From Betaproteobacteria bacterium (GTDB lineage: Bacteria > Pseudomonadota > Gammaproteobacteria > Burkholderiales > Usitatibacteraceae), in NCBI GenBank assembly GCA_012274175.1, contig JAAOZZ010000215.1:1-18346 (forward strand): a stretch of DNA of 18,346 nt. The letters are read 5' to 3'. Both the position numbers and the translations under genes were made by a program. The notes under the pieces were generated by a model that had not been told where the DNA came from, made no database searches, and was given only the letters and a program-made list of their open reading frames with translations. Positions 12,754-18,346 of this stretch are shown one piece after another; position 1 is the stretch's first letter; each line of letters starts with the position of its first letter.

Positions 12754-14571
12754 TTACGGCTGCCCGAAGAGCAGCGACTGCGGATAGGCGTTGGCATGCT
12801 GCTCGTCCACGTGGATCGCGCTGCCGGAGCGCTCCATGGCTGCCTCGGCCGCTCGCTTGGCCGCCGCGACCACCTCGTGGCGCGACTCGAACACGCCCGG
12901 CAGCACGGGAACGATGCCGATCACGAGCCGGGGCAAAGGCCGCACGCTGAGGCTTCCGTCGCGCAGCGTGCGGGTGAAATAGCCCCGTTCGAACACGTCC
13001 GAGGGGACCTGGTCCTCCACCAGCGCGGGAAATTTCGCGAGCAGCGCGTGGGCGCGCGCCTTCCAGTCCTCGCTTTGCGCCAGCACGACGAACCGTCCGC
13101 CGGAGACGTGCCCGGCGAAATCGATGCCCGGCTCGCACGCCTCCTCGAGCAGGCGCGCGCACCCATGAATCAGCGCGTCGCCCTGGGCGAATCCGCCCGA
13201 ATCGTTGAGCCCGCGCATCTGGTCCACCTCGACGAACCAGGCGCAGAAGGGAACCTGGCGCGCGAGCAGACGCGCCAGGTGCTCGTTGATCGGGACCTGC
13301 CCGGGCAGGAGGGTCAGCGGATTGGTGTAGCGCGCCGCGAGGACCCGCGACGTCTGCAGGGAGCGCATTACGTCGCGGCAGTTTCCCATGCCCAGGTAGC
13401 GGCCCCGATCCACGAGCACGAAGCCGTCGGCGAAGCGCCGCGCGTCGGACTCGACCAGGATCGCCGTGAGGGCGGCCAGGTCCAGCTCGGCCTCGACGCG
13501 GATCGGCGCCCGGTCGGCGAAATCGAGGCACGGGCGGGCATCCAGCGCCGCGGTATCCGCGCCCGCCGCCGCGAGGTCGAGCCACATCCGGGATACCACG
13601 CCTTCCACGCCCGCGGTCCCGATCACCGGGATCGCCGCGAGGCCGGGCGAAGCGGCGAAGCGCCTGCGCAGCGCCCCGAGGGTGGCCTGGGGCGTGGCGG
13701 CGTCCACCGCGCGCACGAAATCGTGGGCGCGCGGCTCCGTGCCCGCGCGCAGGCGCGGCGCGGGAATCACCGGCAGGCGCGCGTCTGCCTGGGCGCGACG
13801 CGCTTCTTCGGGCAGCTCGCCGGCGGGATTTTCGGAGGGACGTCCGATGAACCAGCCCTGCCCGTACGCGATGCCGATGTCCTTCACCACCTTGAAGTCG
13901 GCGGCGTTCTCGATGCCTTCGGCGATCACGAGCGAACCGCAGTTCTCGGCGATGTGCTGGATCGCGCGCAGGAACTGCACCTTCACCGGGTCGGTGGCGA
14001 TCCCGGTCACGAAATGCTTGTCCGCCTTCACGTATTCCGGGCGCAGCTCCGACCACAGCCTCAGGCTCGCGAAACCCTCGCCGAGGTCGTCGATGGCGAT
14101 GCGCAATCCCATCGACCGGTAGAGCATCAGCGACTCGTGCACGAGGCGGAAGTCCACCGTGGGATAGTCCTCGGTGAGCTCGATCACCACGCGGTCGGGC
14201 TCGAGACCGAGGCTCGCCATGTACCGCGCGGCGCGTTCCTGGTCGTGCCCGCGCTGCACGACGAGCTGCGGCGACACGTTGAGGAAGAGGCTTCCGTCGA
14301 GCCCGCTCGAGGCGAAGGTGCGCAGGATCTGCTGTATGCAAAGCAGGTTCAGCTCGACCGAGAGGTTCTCCACCTGGGCGGCGGCGAAGAGCTCCGCGGG
14401 GGTCTGGATGAGCGATCCCTCGGGCCCGCGCACGAGCGCCTCGTAGCCCAGCATCCGCCCCTCCCGGAAGCCGAATATGGGCTGGAACACCGTGGCGAGG
14501 CTGCGATCGCCCAGCACCCGGTGCAGCTGCTGCGAGACGTCCTCGCGAATCCTGTTGACCTCGTCGTTCAC
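12754..14571 (-). CDS. EAL - CBS pair - degenerate GGDEF c-di-GMP protein
   Basis: 605 aa, start GTG at 14571, 24 nt after the dienelactone hydrolase stop. An EAL phosphodiesterase domain (about 20-250) shows the signature E44-A-L46, metal or substrate residues N98 (LNVSPQ), E131 (IELTED), D161-D162, K182 (VKADKHF), E218 (AEGIEN) and QGWFIGRP. Loop 6 reads DDLGEGFASL instead of DDFGTGYSSL. A CBS-like pair (about 285-410) follows, then a GGDEF domain (about 418-580) that starts with the usual NPLTLLPG and keeps the metal Asp450 (FVEVDQMRGLND) but has SGGRF (490-494) where GGDEF belongs, so catalytic Asp/Glu are lost. I expect a c-di-GMP phosphodiesterase whose CBS and dead GGDEF parts sense nucleotides, with no cyclase activity. 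No membrane segment, so cytoplasmic. Confidence 0.9.
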   Translation of the reverse strand: MNDEVNRIREDVSQQLHRVLGDRSLATVFQPIFGFREGRMLGYEALVRGPEGSLIQTPAELFAAAQVENLSVELNLLCIQQILRTFASSGLDGSLFLNVSPQLVVQRGHDQERAARYMASLGLEPDRVVIELTEDYPTVDFRLVHESLMLYRSMGLRIAIDDLGEGFASLRLWSELRPEYVKADKHFVTGIATDPVKVQFLRAIQHIAENCGSLVIAEGIENAADFKVVKDIGIAYGQGWFIGRPSENPAGELPEEARRAQADARLPVIPAPRLRAGTEPRAHDFVRAVDAATPQATLGALRRRFAASPGLAAIPVIGTAGVEGVVSRMWLDLAAAGADTAALDARPCLDFADRAPIRVEAELDLAALTAILVESDARRFADGFVLVDRGRYLGMGNCRDVMRSLQTSRVLAARYTNPLTLLPGQVPINEHLARLLARQVPFCAWFVEVDQMRGLNDSGGFAQGDALIHGCARLLEEACEPGIDFAGHVSGGRFVVLAQSEDWKARAHALLAKFPALVEDQVPSDVFERGYFTRTLRDGSLSVRPLPRLVIGIVPVLPGVFESRHEVVAAAKRAAEAAMERSGSAIHVDEQHANAYPQSLLFGQP

Positions 14572-14595
14572 GCTCTCGTCCCGGGGTGCCGCGCG

Positions 14596-15459
14596 CTATG
14601 CCACCCCGTTCTTCCGGAACCAGTCGAGAAGCCGCTTCCAACCGTCCTCGGCGGCCTCCCGGCGATAGGAAGGCCGGTAATCGGCGAGGAATGCGTGGGG
14701 CGCATCCGGATAGATGTGGATCTCGCCCGGCTTGCCCGCGGCCTTCAGCGCGGCGGCCATGCGCTCGACGCCCTCCTTCGGGATGCCGGCGTCGGCGCCG
14801 CCGTACAGGCCCAGCACCGGCGCCCGGATGTTGTGCACCAGCTCGATCGGATTCTTCGGCTGCAATGGCGTGCCCGCGCCCTCGACGCGGCCATACCAGG
14901 CCACTCCCGCCTTGAGGTCCGGGTTGTGCGCGGCGTACAGCCACACGATGCGCCCGCCCCAGCAGAAGCCGGTGATACCGAGCCTGCGCCCGTCCCCGCC
15001 GTTGGCCGCGGCCCAGGTTGCCGCCGCATCCAGGTCCGACATCACCTGCGCATCGGGCACGCTCGCCACGATCGGCCGGATGTCGTCGATGCTGGCGAGC
15101 TTCGACACGTCACCCTGGCGCGCGTAGAGCTCGGGAGCCACGGCGAGATAGCCCGCCTTCGCGAGCCGGCGCGCGATGTCCTTGATGTGCTCGTGCACGC
15201 CGAAGATCTCCTGGACGACGAGCACGGTGGGAAGCTTGCTTCCGCCGGCGGGCATCGCCCGATAGGCGGGCATCTGTCCGTCCTTCACGGCGATCTTCAC
15301 TTCGCCCGCGGCGAGGCCGGCGGTGTCGGTCGTGATCTGCGTCTGCGCGGCCACCGGCTGCACGGCCGCGGCGAAGCCTACTGCCAGCGCTCCCGTGACG
15401 AACTCGCGCCGCGAGCAGCCTGGGCTGCCTTCGATGGGAACGGGATCGGGATTGCGCAT
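14596..15459 (-). CDS. Tat-exported dienelactone hydrolase family protein
   Basis: 287 aa. The ATG at 15459 has a GAGGAG ribosome site. The N-terminus carries a twin-arginine signal ([15 protein letters not shown], Arg17-Arg18) ending near VAAQ, so the enzyme is exported folded. The DLH fold shows Glu84 ([10 protein letters not shown]), the nucleophile Cys166 in GFCWGGR, Asp223 (YGGADAGIP) and His255 ([12 protein letters not shown]), the full Cys-Asp-His triad of the family. Cytosolic dienelactone hydrolases act in chlorocatechol degradation, but Tat-exported copies like this are widespread and their substrate is unknown. It is followed by the EAL gene (24-nt gap), probably in the same transcript. 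A TATAAT on the minus strand at 15538-15533 could serve as -10, giving a leader of about 65 nt. Confidence 0.92.
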   Translation of the reverse strand: MRNPDPVPIEGSPGCSRREFVTGALAVGFAAAVQPVAAQTQITTDTAGLAAGEVKIAVKDGQMPAYRAMPAGGSKLPTVLVVQEIFGVHEHIKDIARRLAKAGYLAVAPELYARQGDVSKLASIDDIRPIVASVPDAQVMSDLDAAATWAAANGGDGRRLGITGFCWGGRIVWLYAAHNPDLKAGVAWYGRVEGAGTPLQPKNPIELVHNIRAPVLGLYGGADAGIPKEGVERMAAALKAAGKPGEIHIYPDAPHAFLADYRPSYRREAAEDGWKRLLDWFRKNGVA

Positions 15460-15532
15460 CGGCGAATCTCCTCGGAATGGGGCCTCGAATATCCCGCGGC
15501 GGGCGTTGCGGCGGAATTCGAAGCGTCCTGCG

Positions 15533-15538
15533 ATTATA
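15533..15538 (-). promoter_or_regulatory. -10 box (TATAAT) upstream of the dienelactone hydrolase gene
   Basis: A perfect TATAAT on the minus strand lies 74 nt before the ATG, in the 171-nt gap downstream of the dksA terminator. No recognisable -35 lies 16-18 bp upstream, so an activator or another sigma factor may be needed. I see nothing else in this gap. Confidence 0.45.
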
Positions 15539-15628
15539 GGACGGTGCCCGCCCGAGCCGGGGCCGCGAAATCCCGGCAACATTCGCTGGATTCCGCCGTC
15601 CCCGCCGCGAGGCCAGTCCAGGCGCGGC

Positions 15629-15666
15629 GCAAAGCAAACGGCCCCGGCTTCGAGGGCCGGGGCCGT
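15629..15666 (-). terminator. Intrinsic terminator of dksA
   Basis: An 11-bp GC-rich stem (15638-15648 pairing with 15656-15666) closes a seven-base loop. On the minus strand the stem is followed by GTTTGCTTTG, a T-rich tail. It begins 17 nt after the dksA stop and separates dksA from the dienelactone hydrolase unit. Confidence 0.8.
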
Positions 15667-15682
15667 GGAATTCGCATGCGGA

Positions 15683-16105
15683 TTACTCGCCGTAGAGCTT
15701 CTGTTTCATCTCCCGGCGTTCCTGGGCCTCGATGGTGAGGGTCGCCGTGGGGCGTGCCAGCAGCCGCTGGATGCCGATGGGCTCGCCGGTCTCCTCGCAA
15801 TAGCCATAGCTGCCGTCGTCGATGCGCGCCAGCGCCTGGTCGATCTTCTTCAGCAGCTTCCTCTCGCGGTCGCGGGTGCGAAGCTCGAGGGCATGTTCCT
15901 CCTCGAGGGTCGCGCGGTCGGCGGGATCGGGGGCGAAGGAAAGCTCGCGCAGGTGTTCCGTCGTGGCGCCCGCGTTCTCGCGCAGCTGTTTTTGCAGGTC
16001 CATCAGCCGCTCGCGGAAGAACTTGAGTTGTGCCGCGTTCATGTAGTCCGACTTCGGCATCTTCACGATTTCCGCCTCGGTCAGGATCTTTGCTTTGCTC
16101 GCCAT
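15683..16105 (-). CDS. dksA: RNA polymerase-binding transcription factor DksA
   Basis: 140 aa. It binds the RNA polymerase secondary channel and works with ppGpp in stringent control. N-terminal LTEAEIVKM and [14 protein letters not shown]; the coiled-coil tip has DPADRAT, giving the required D-x-x-D-x-A (D60, D63, A65). The zinc-finger region reads [22 protein letters not shown] followed by [10 protein letters not shown]. Only Cys103 remains of the four zinc ligands of enteric DksA; the others are Thr, Thr and Ala. This is, from memory, the usual form in Beta- and Alphaproteobacteria, so it is expected to fold without a full zinc site. The ATG at 16105 has a GAGG ribosome site. It is monocistronic, with its own promoter (16174-16202) and terminator. 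Confidence 0.96.
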   Translation of the reverse strand: MASKAKILTEAEIVKMPKSDYMNAAQLKFFRERLMDLQKQLRENAGATTEHLRELSFAPDPADRATLEEEHALELRTRDRERKLLKKIDQALARIDDGSYGYCEETGEPIGIQRLLARPTATLTIEAQERREMKQKLYGE

Positions 16106-16173
16106 TGAACCTCGCTGCGTGGGCTCGACGGCCCGGCCCCGGGGGTCCGGGGAACGGCCATCAAAAGCCCGTA

Positions 16174-16202
16174 AGTTTAGCCCACCGTCGGGGCCTAATC
16201 AA
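16174..16202 (-). promoter_or_regulatory. Sigma-70 promoter of dksA
   Basis: Minus strand: -35 TTGATT (16202-16197), 17-bp spacer, -10 TAAACT (16179-16174). Each box matches 4 of 6 consensus bases at ideal spacing. The transcript would start near 16167, leaving a leader of about 60 nt with the GAGG site near its end. Confidence 0.6.
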
Positions 16203-16263
16203 ACAATAGGCAGTGGGCCGCTGGGATCATTCCGGATCGGCGGCACCAGCTCTAGAATTACGT

Positions 16264-16304
16264 CTTATAAACAAGTAGTTAAACAGCCACGGGGGCGGCG
16301 CCCC
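16264..16304 (-). terminator. Possible terminator after the small lipoprotein gene
   Basis: Downstream of the lipoprotein stop, the minus strand forms GGGGC-gcc-GCCCC (16304-16292) inside a longer self-complementary GC tract, followed by an AT-rich tail (CTGTTTAACTACTTGTTT). The stem is short and the T run is broken, so this is a weak call. The rest of the 231-nt gap to dksA holds only the dksA promoter. Confidence 0.35.
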
Positions 16305-16336
16305 GGGGCCCGGCTCGCAGCCGTCCGGCGCGTGCC

Positions 16337-16597
16337 TCAGTTCATGCCGCCGGGTCTGGGCATGGGCATGGCGGGAGTCAGGATCGAGCCCCCTTCACGA
16401 TCGATTTCCTCCTTGGAGACCGAGGAAACGGCGCCCGCGCCGTGATGGTTCGGAAGGTTGCTTCCGGTAACGTACACCGCCTCTCCCCGGTCGCGGGCAG
16501 AGGCCTGGTCGGCGGGATCCAGGGCGCATCCCGCGCACAGGCAAGCGAGCGCGGCGCACGACAGGAGGAGCGAACTCTTCGGATGGCGATTCTTCAT
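16337..16597 (-). CDS. Small lipoprotein with a TonB-receptor plug-like segment
   Basis: 86 aa, not a recognised family. The ATG at 16597 gives a lipoprotein signal with lipobox LCAGC (acylated Cys24 of MKNRHPKSSLLLSCAALAC...). The mature part has only about 62 residues: a charged linker (DPADQASARDRG), then AVYVTGSNLPNHHGAGAVSSVSKEEIDREG, and a Pro/Met-rich tail (TPAMPMPRPGG). The middle segment resembles the first strands of TonB-dependent receptor plug domains (VTGSNIP...VTVISREEIERSG), but no barrel follows. It lies 53 nt after the ligase gene in the same direction; a TATGAT at 16636-16631 could give it its own promoter. It may be an independent small outer-membrane lipoprotein or a relic of a receptor N-terminus. 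Confidence 0.75.
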   Translation of the reverse strand: MKNRHPKSSLLLSCAALACLCAGCALDPADQASARDRGEAVYVTGSNLPNHHGAGAVSSVSKEEIDREGGSILTPAMPMPRPGGMN

Positions 16598-16630
16598 GGG
16601 TTCCCGGTTCCTTTCGGACAAACGGCGTAC

Positions 16631-16636
16631 ATCATA
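16631..16636 (-). promoter_or_regulatory. -10-like box (TATGAT) before the small lipoprotein gene
   Basis: TATGAT on the minus strand matches 5 of 6 consensus bases and lies 34 nt before the ATG. The -35 region (around 16654-16659, TATTCG) is poor. It would let the lipoprotein be transcribed apart from the ligase gene. Confidence 0.35.
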
Positions 16637-16650
16637 GCCGCGAAAACGGC

Positions 16651-17883
16651 TCACGAATACTTGCGCGCATCCTCGATCACCTTGCCGTCGTTGGGCAGCG
16701 ATCCGGGCGCGTGCCAGGCGACGCCGCCGCGCACCTTCATGACTTCCCGCACGCTGTCCTCCACCGCGCGGGCGAGCGCCGCGTCCGTCGCATCGCTTTC
16801 CACCCGCAGGGTCATGCGATCTTCCCCCGCGTCGTTCTCCACCACCAGGCGCGCGCGTGCGAACCCGTGACGGCGCAGAACTTCCGCGACCTGATGGGGG
16901 TGGACGAACATGCCGCGCACCTTGGTGGCCTGGTCGGCGCGGCCCATCCACCCCTTGATGCGCATGTTGGTGCGCCCGCACGGGCTCGTCCCCGCGAGCA
17001 CCGCGGAAAGGTCCCCGGTGGCGAAGCGCAGCAGCGGATAGTCGGCGTTGAACGTGGTCACGACGACCTCGCCCACCTCGCCTTCGGGGACGGGATCGCC
17101 GGTGCCGGGCCGCACGATCTCGAGGATCATGTCCTCGTTCAGGACCAGCCCCGAGCGGGCGCGCGTCTCGTAGGCGACCATGCCGAGGTCGGCCGTGCCA
17201 TAGGCCTGGAAACCCTCGATGCCCCGGGCCGCGAGCAATTCGCGCACCGGCGGGAGGAACGCCTCGCCCGAGACGAGCGCGCGGCGCACGCTCGCCGCGG
17301 ACAAGCCCAGCTCGTCGCACTTCTCGAGGATCAGCTTGAGGAACGAAGGCGTGCCCACGTAGCCCGAGGGCGCGAGGTCGGCGATCGCGCGCGCCTGCAG
17401 CTCCGTCTGGCCCACGCCGCCCGGGATCACCGCGCATCCCAGCTTCTGCAGGCCGGTCTCGAACATGCTGCCCGCGGGCGTGAGATGGTAGGAAAAGCAA
17501 TTGAGCACCACGTCGCCGCGCCGGAAGCCCGCCGCGAAAAGCGTGCGCGCCGCGTGCCAGTAGTCTTCGCGCCGCCCCTCGGGGTCGTAGATGGGTCCGG
17601 GCGACAGGAAGATGCGCGCGAGGCCCGAAAGCGGCGTCGCATTGAGCCCGCCGAAGGGCAACTCGGATCGCTGCAGGTCCGGAAGGTCGGACTTGCGGGT
17701 GACCGGCAGTGCCGCGAGTGCTGCGCGCGAGACCACGGCCTCGGGTTCCACCCCCTGCAGCACACGACCGTAGTAGGCGCTGCGATCGCGCGCGTGCCGG
17801 ACCTGCTCGGCGAGGCGCGCGAAGATCGATCGCTCGCGCTCGGCGGGATCGCGCGCCTCGAGCGCGTCGTAGAACTCGCCCAT
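16651..17883 (-). CDS. Phenylacetate-CoA ligase-like (PaaK-type) adenylate-forming enzyme
   Basis: 410 aa. It has the general layout of the ANL fold of PaaK: an N-terminal helical part with LPVTRKSDLPDLQ, the glycine loop region, GYVGTPSFLKLILEK, VSGEAFLPPVRE, the adenine motif QAYGTADLG (226-234), the ribose Asp in RFATGDLS (286-293), and the hinge/C-terminal lid GRADQATKVRGMFVHPHQV followed by a small domain ending GKVIEDARKYS. The usual Thr/Ser-Gly-rich phosphate loop (SSGTTGKP) is replaced by FLSPGPIYDPEG (92-103), so ATP handling may differ. Family members make acyl-CoA from an aromatic or other carboxylic acid. The start lies five bases after the livF stop, so uptake by a Liv-type transporter and activation of the same acid is a reasonable guess. 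The substrate is unknown. Confidence 0.85.
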   Translation of the reverse strand: MGEFYDALEARDPAERERSIFARLAEQVRHARDRSAYYGRVLQGVEPEAVVSRAALAALPVTRKSDLPDLQRSELPFGGLNATPLSGLARIFLSPGPIYDPEGRREDYWHAARTLFAAGFRRGDVVLNCFSYHLTPAGSMFETGLQKLGCAVIPGGVGQTELQARAIADLAPSGYVGTPSFLKLILEKCDELGLSAASVRRALVSGEAFLPPVRELLAARGIEGFQAYGTADLGMVAYETRARSGLVLNEDMILEIVRPGTGDPVPEGEVGEVVVTTFNADYPLLRFATGDLSAVLAGTSPCGRTNMRIKGWMGRADQATKVRGMFVHPHQVAEVLRRHGFARARLVVENDAGEDRMTLRVESDATDAALARAVEDSVREVMKVRGGVAWHAPGSLPNDGKVIEDARKYS

Positions 17884-17888
17884 CGCCT

Positions 17889-18346
17889 TCAGGCGAGCCA
17901 GCGCTTGCGGCGCCGGTAGTTCTTCGTCTCGCGGAAGCTCTGCCGTCCGCCGCTCGAAATGCCCAGGTAGAACTCCTTCACGTCCTCGTTGTCCGAAAGG
18001 GCCTTCGCGTTGCCCTCCATCACCACGCGTCCGTTCTCCAGGATGTAGCCGAAGTCCGCGAAGCGCAGCGCCACCATCGTGTTCTGCTCGGCGAGCAGGA
18101 AGCTCACCTTGTCGTCCGCGTTCAGGTTGCGCACGATCTCGAAGATCTCCTCGACGATCTGCGGGGCGAGCCCCATGGACGGCTCGTCGAGCAGGATCAT
18201 GCGCGGGCGGGCCATGAGGGCGCGCCCAAGCGCGGTCATCTGCTGCTCGCCGCCCGAGGTGTAGCCGGCGAGGGAACCGCGGCGCTGCTTGAGCCGCGGG
18301 AAGTACCCGTAGACCCGCTCCAGGTCCGAGCGCACCTCGGAGCGCG
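17889..18346 (-). CDS. livF: Branched-chain amino acid / organic acid ABC transporter ATPase LivF, N-terminal part missing
   Basis: The gene runs off the right edge; about 152 C-terminal codons are visible. LERVYGYFPRLKQRRGSLAG and then the ABC signature TSGGEQQMTALGRALMARP, Walker B MILLDEPSMGLAP, and FLLAEQNTMVALRFADFGYILENGRVVMEG are the LivF pattern; AEQN takes the place of the common switch histidine, as in this family. Walker A lies outside the window. The tail (about 25 residues, QSFRETKNYRRRKRWLA) is basic and longer than in amino-acid LivF proteins. Cytoplasmic ATPase of a high-affinity uptake system. The partner genes (livG, H, M and a binding protein) should lie beyond the right edge. 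Followed after five bases by the PaaK-like gene, so co-translated. Confidence 0.93.
   Translation of the reverse strand, partial: RSEVRSDLERVYGYFPRLKQRRGSLAGYTSGGEQQMTALGRALMARPRMILLDEPSMGLAPQIVEEIFEIVRNLNADDKVSFLLAEQNTMVALRFADFGYILENGRVVMEGNAKALSDNEDVKEFYLGISSGGRQSFRETKNYRRRKRWLA

Noticed and set aside
12796..15738. Very long plus-strand ORF (980 codons) opposite the EAL and dienelactone hydrolase genes
   Set aside because: It is antisense to two genes with full catalytic motifs, its translation is Arg/His/Glu-rich without any fold signature, and such open frames are expected at high GC.
1..18346. Defence system, CRISPR array, prophage, IS element, tRNA or rRNA
   Set aside because: No spaced direct repeats of array type, no transposase or integrase motifs, no terminal inverted repeats and no tRNA-like cloverleaf were found. 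All long coding frames with motifs belong to housekeeping or envelope families.

Overview
The window is GC-rich DNA, packed with genes and with long spurious ORFs opposite the real ones, as expected at high GC. It looks like a betaproteobacterial chromosome: DksA has the one-cysteine C-EETGEPIG form that I recall from Beta/Alphaproteobacteria, OmpR/EnvZ are close to the enteric pair, and a LivF/phenylacetate-CoA-ligase-like pair sits at the right edge. I cannot assign a genus. I found no tRNA, rRNA, CRISPR array, insertion sequence, phage gene or defence system. Nearly everything is core or housekeeping, so the interest lies in regulation and a few odd proteins.

Layout. (1) 1-3153, minus strand: tsaB - rimI - family 4 uracil-DNA glycosylase - lemA - TPM-domain gene (cut by the left edge). 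The first three genes overlap at start/stop codons, and a TATAAT box lies 6 nt before the tsaB start. (2) 3397-6093: a gene for a secreted four-EF-hand protein (minus) diverges from ompR-envZ (plus). The region between them has a TTACA-like direct repeat facing each way. (3) 6244-6747: a secreted Gly/His-rich protein whose 3' end overlaps the next, convergent operon. (4) 6731-12082, minus: lipoprotein alpha/beta hydrolase (S33/TAP-like) - ABC ATPase - ABC-2 permease - DinG/YoaA-type helicase. All three junctions are 4-nt GTGA/TTGA overlaps. (5) 12139-12747: a TPMT-like methyltransferase, divergent from the hydrolase. (6) 12754-15459, minus: Tat-exported dienelactone hydrolase, then an EAL-CBS-GGDEF protein with a ruined GGDEF motif. 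(7) 15683-16105, minus: dksA with a good promoter and a strong terminator. (8) 16337-18346, minus: livF (cut by the right edge) - PaaK-like adenylate-forming enzyme - small lipoprotein resembling the start of a TonB-receptor plug.

How they may work together: tsaB/rimI serve tRNA t6A synthesis and protein N-acetylation. OmpR/EnvZ may control the EF-hand gene, which would give an envelope cation-responsive unit. The ABC exporter and the periplasmic hydrolase form an envelope unit to which a DNA-repair helicase is translationally coupled. LivF plus the ligase suggest uptake and CoA activation of an organic acid. Many starts are GTG or TTG, and several probable mRNAs seem leaderless or nearly so.
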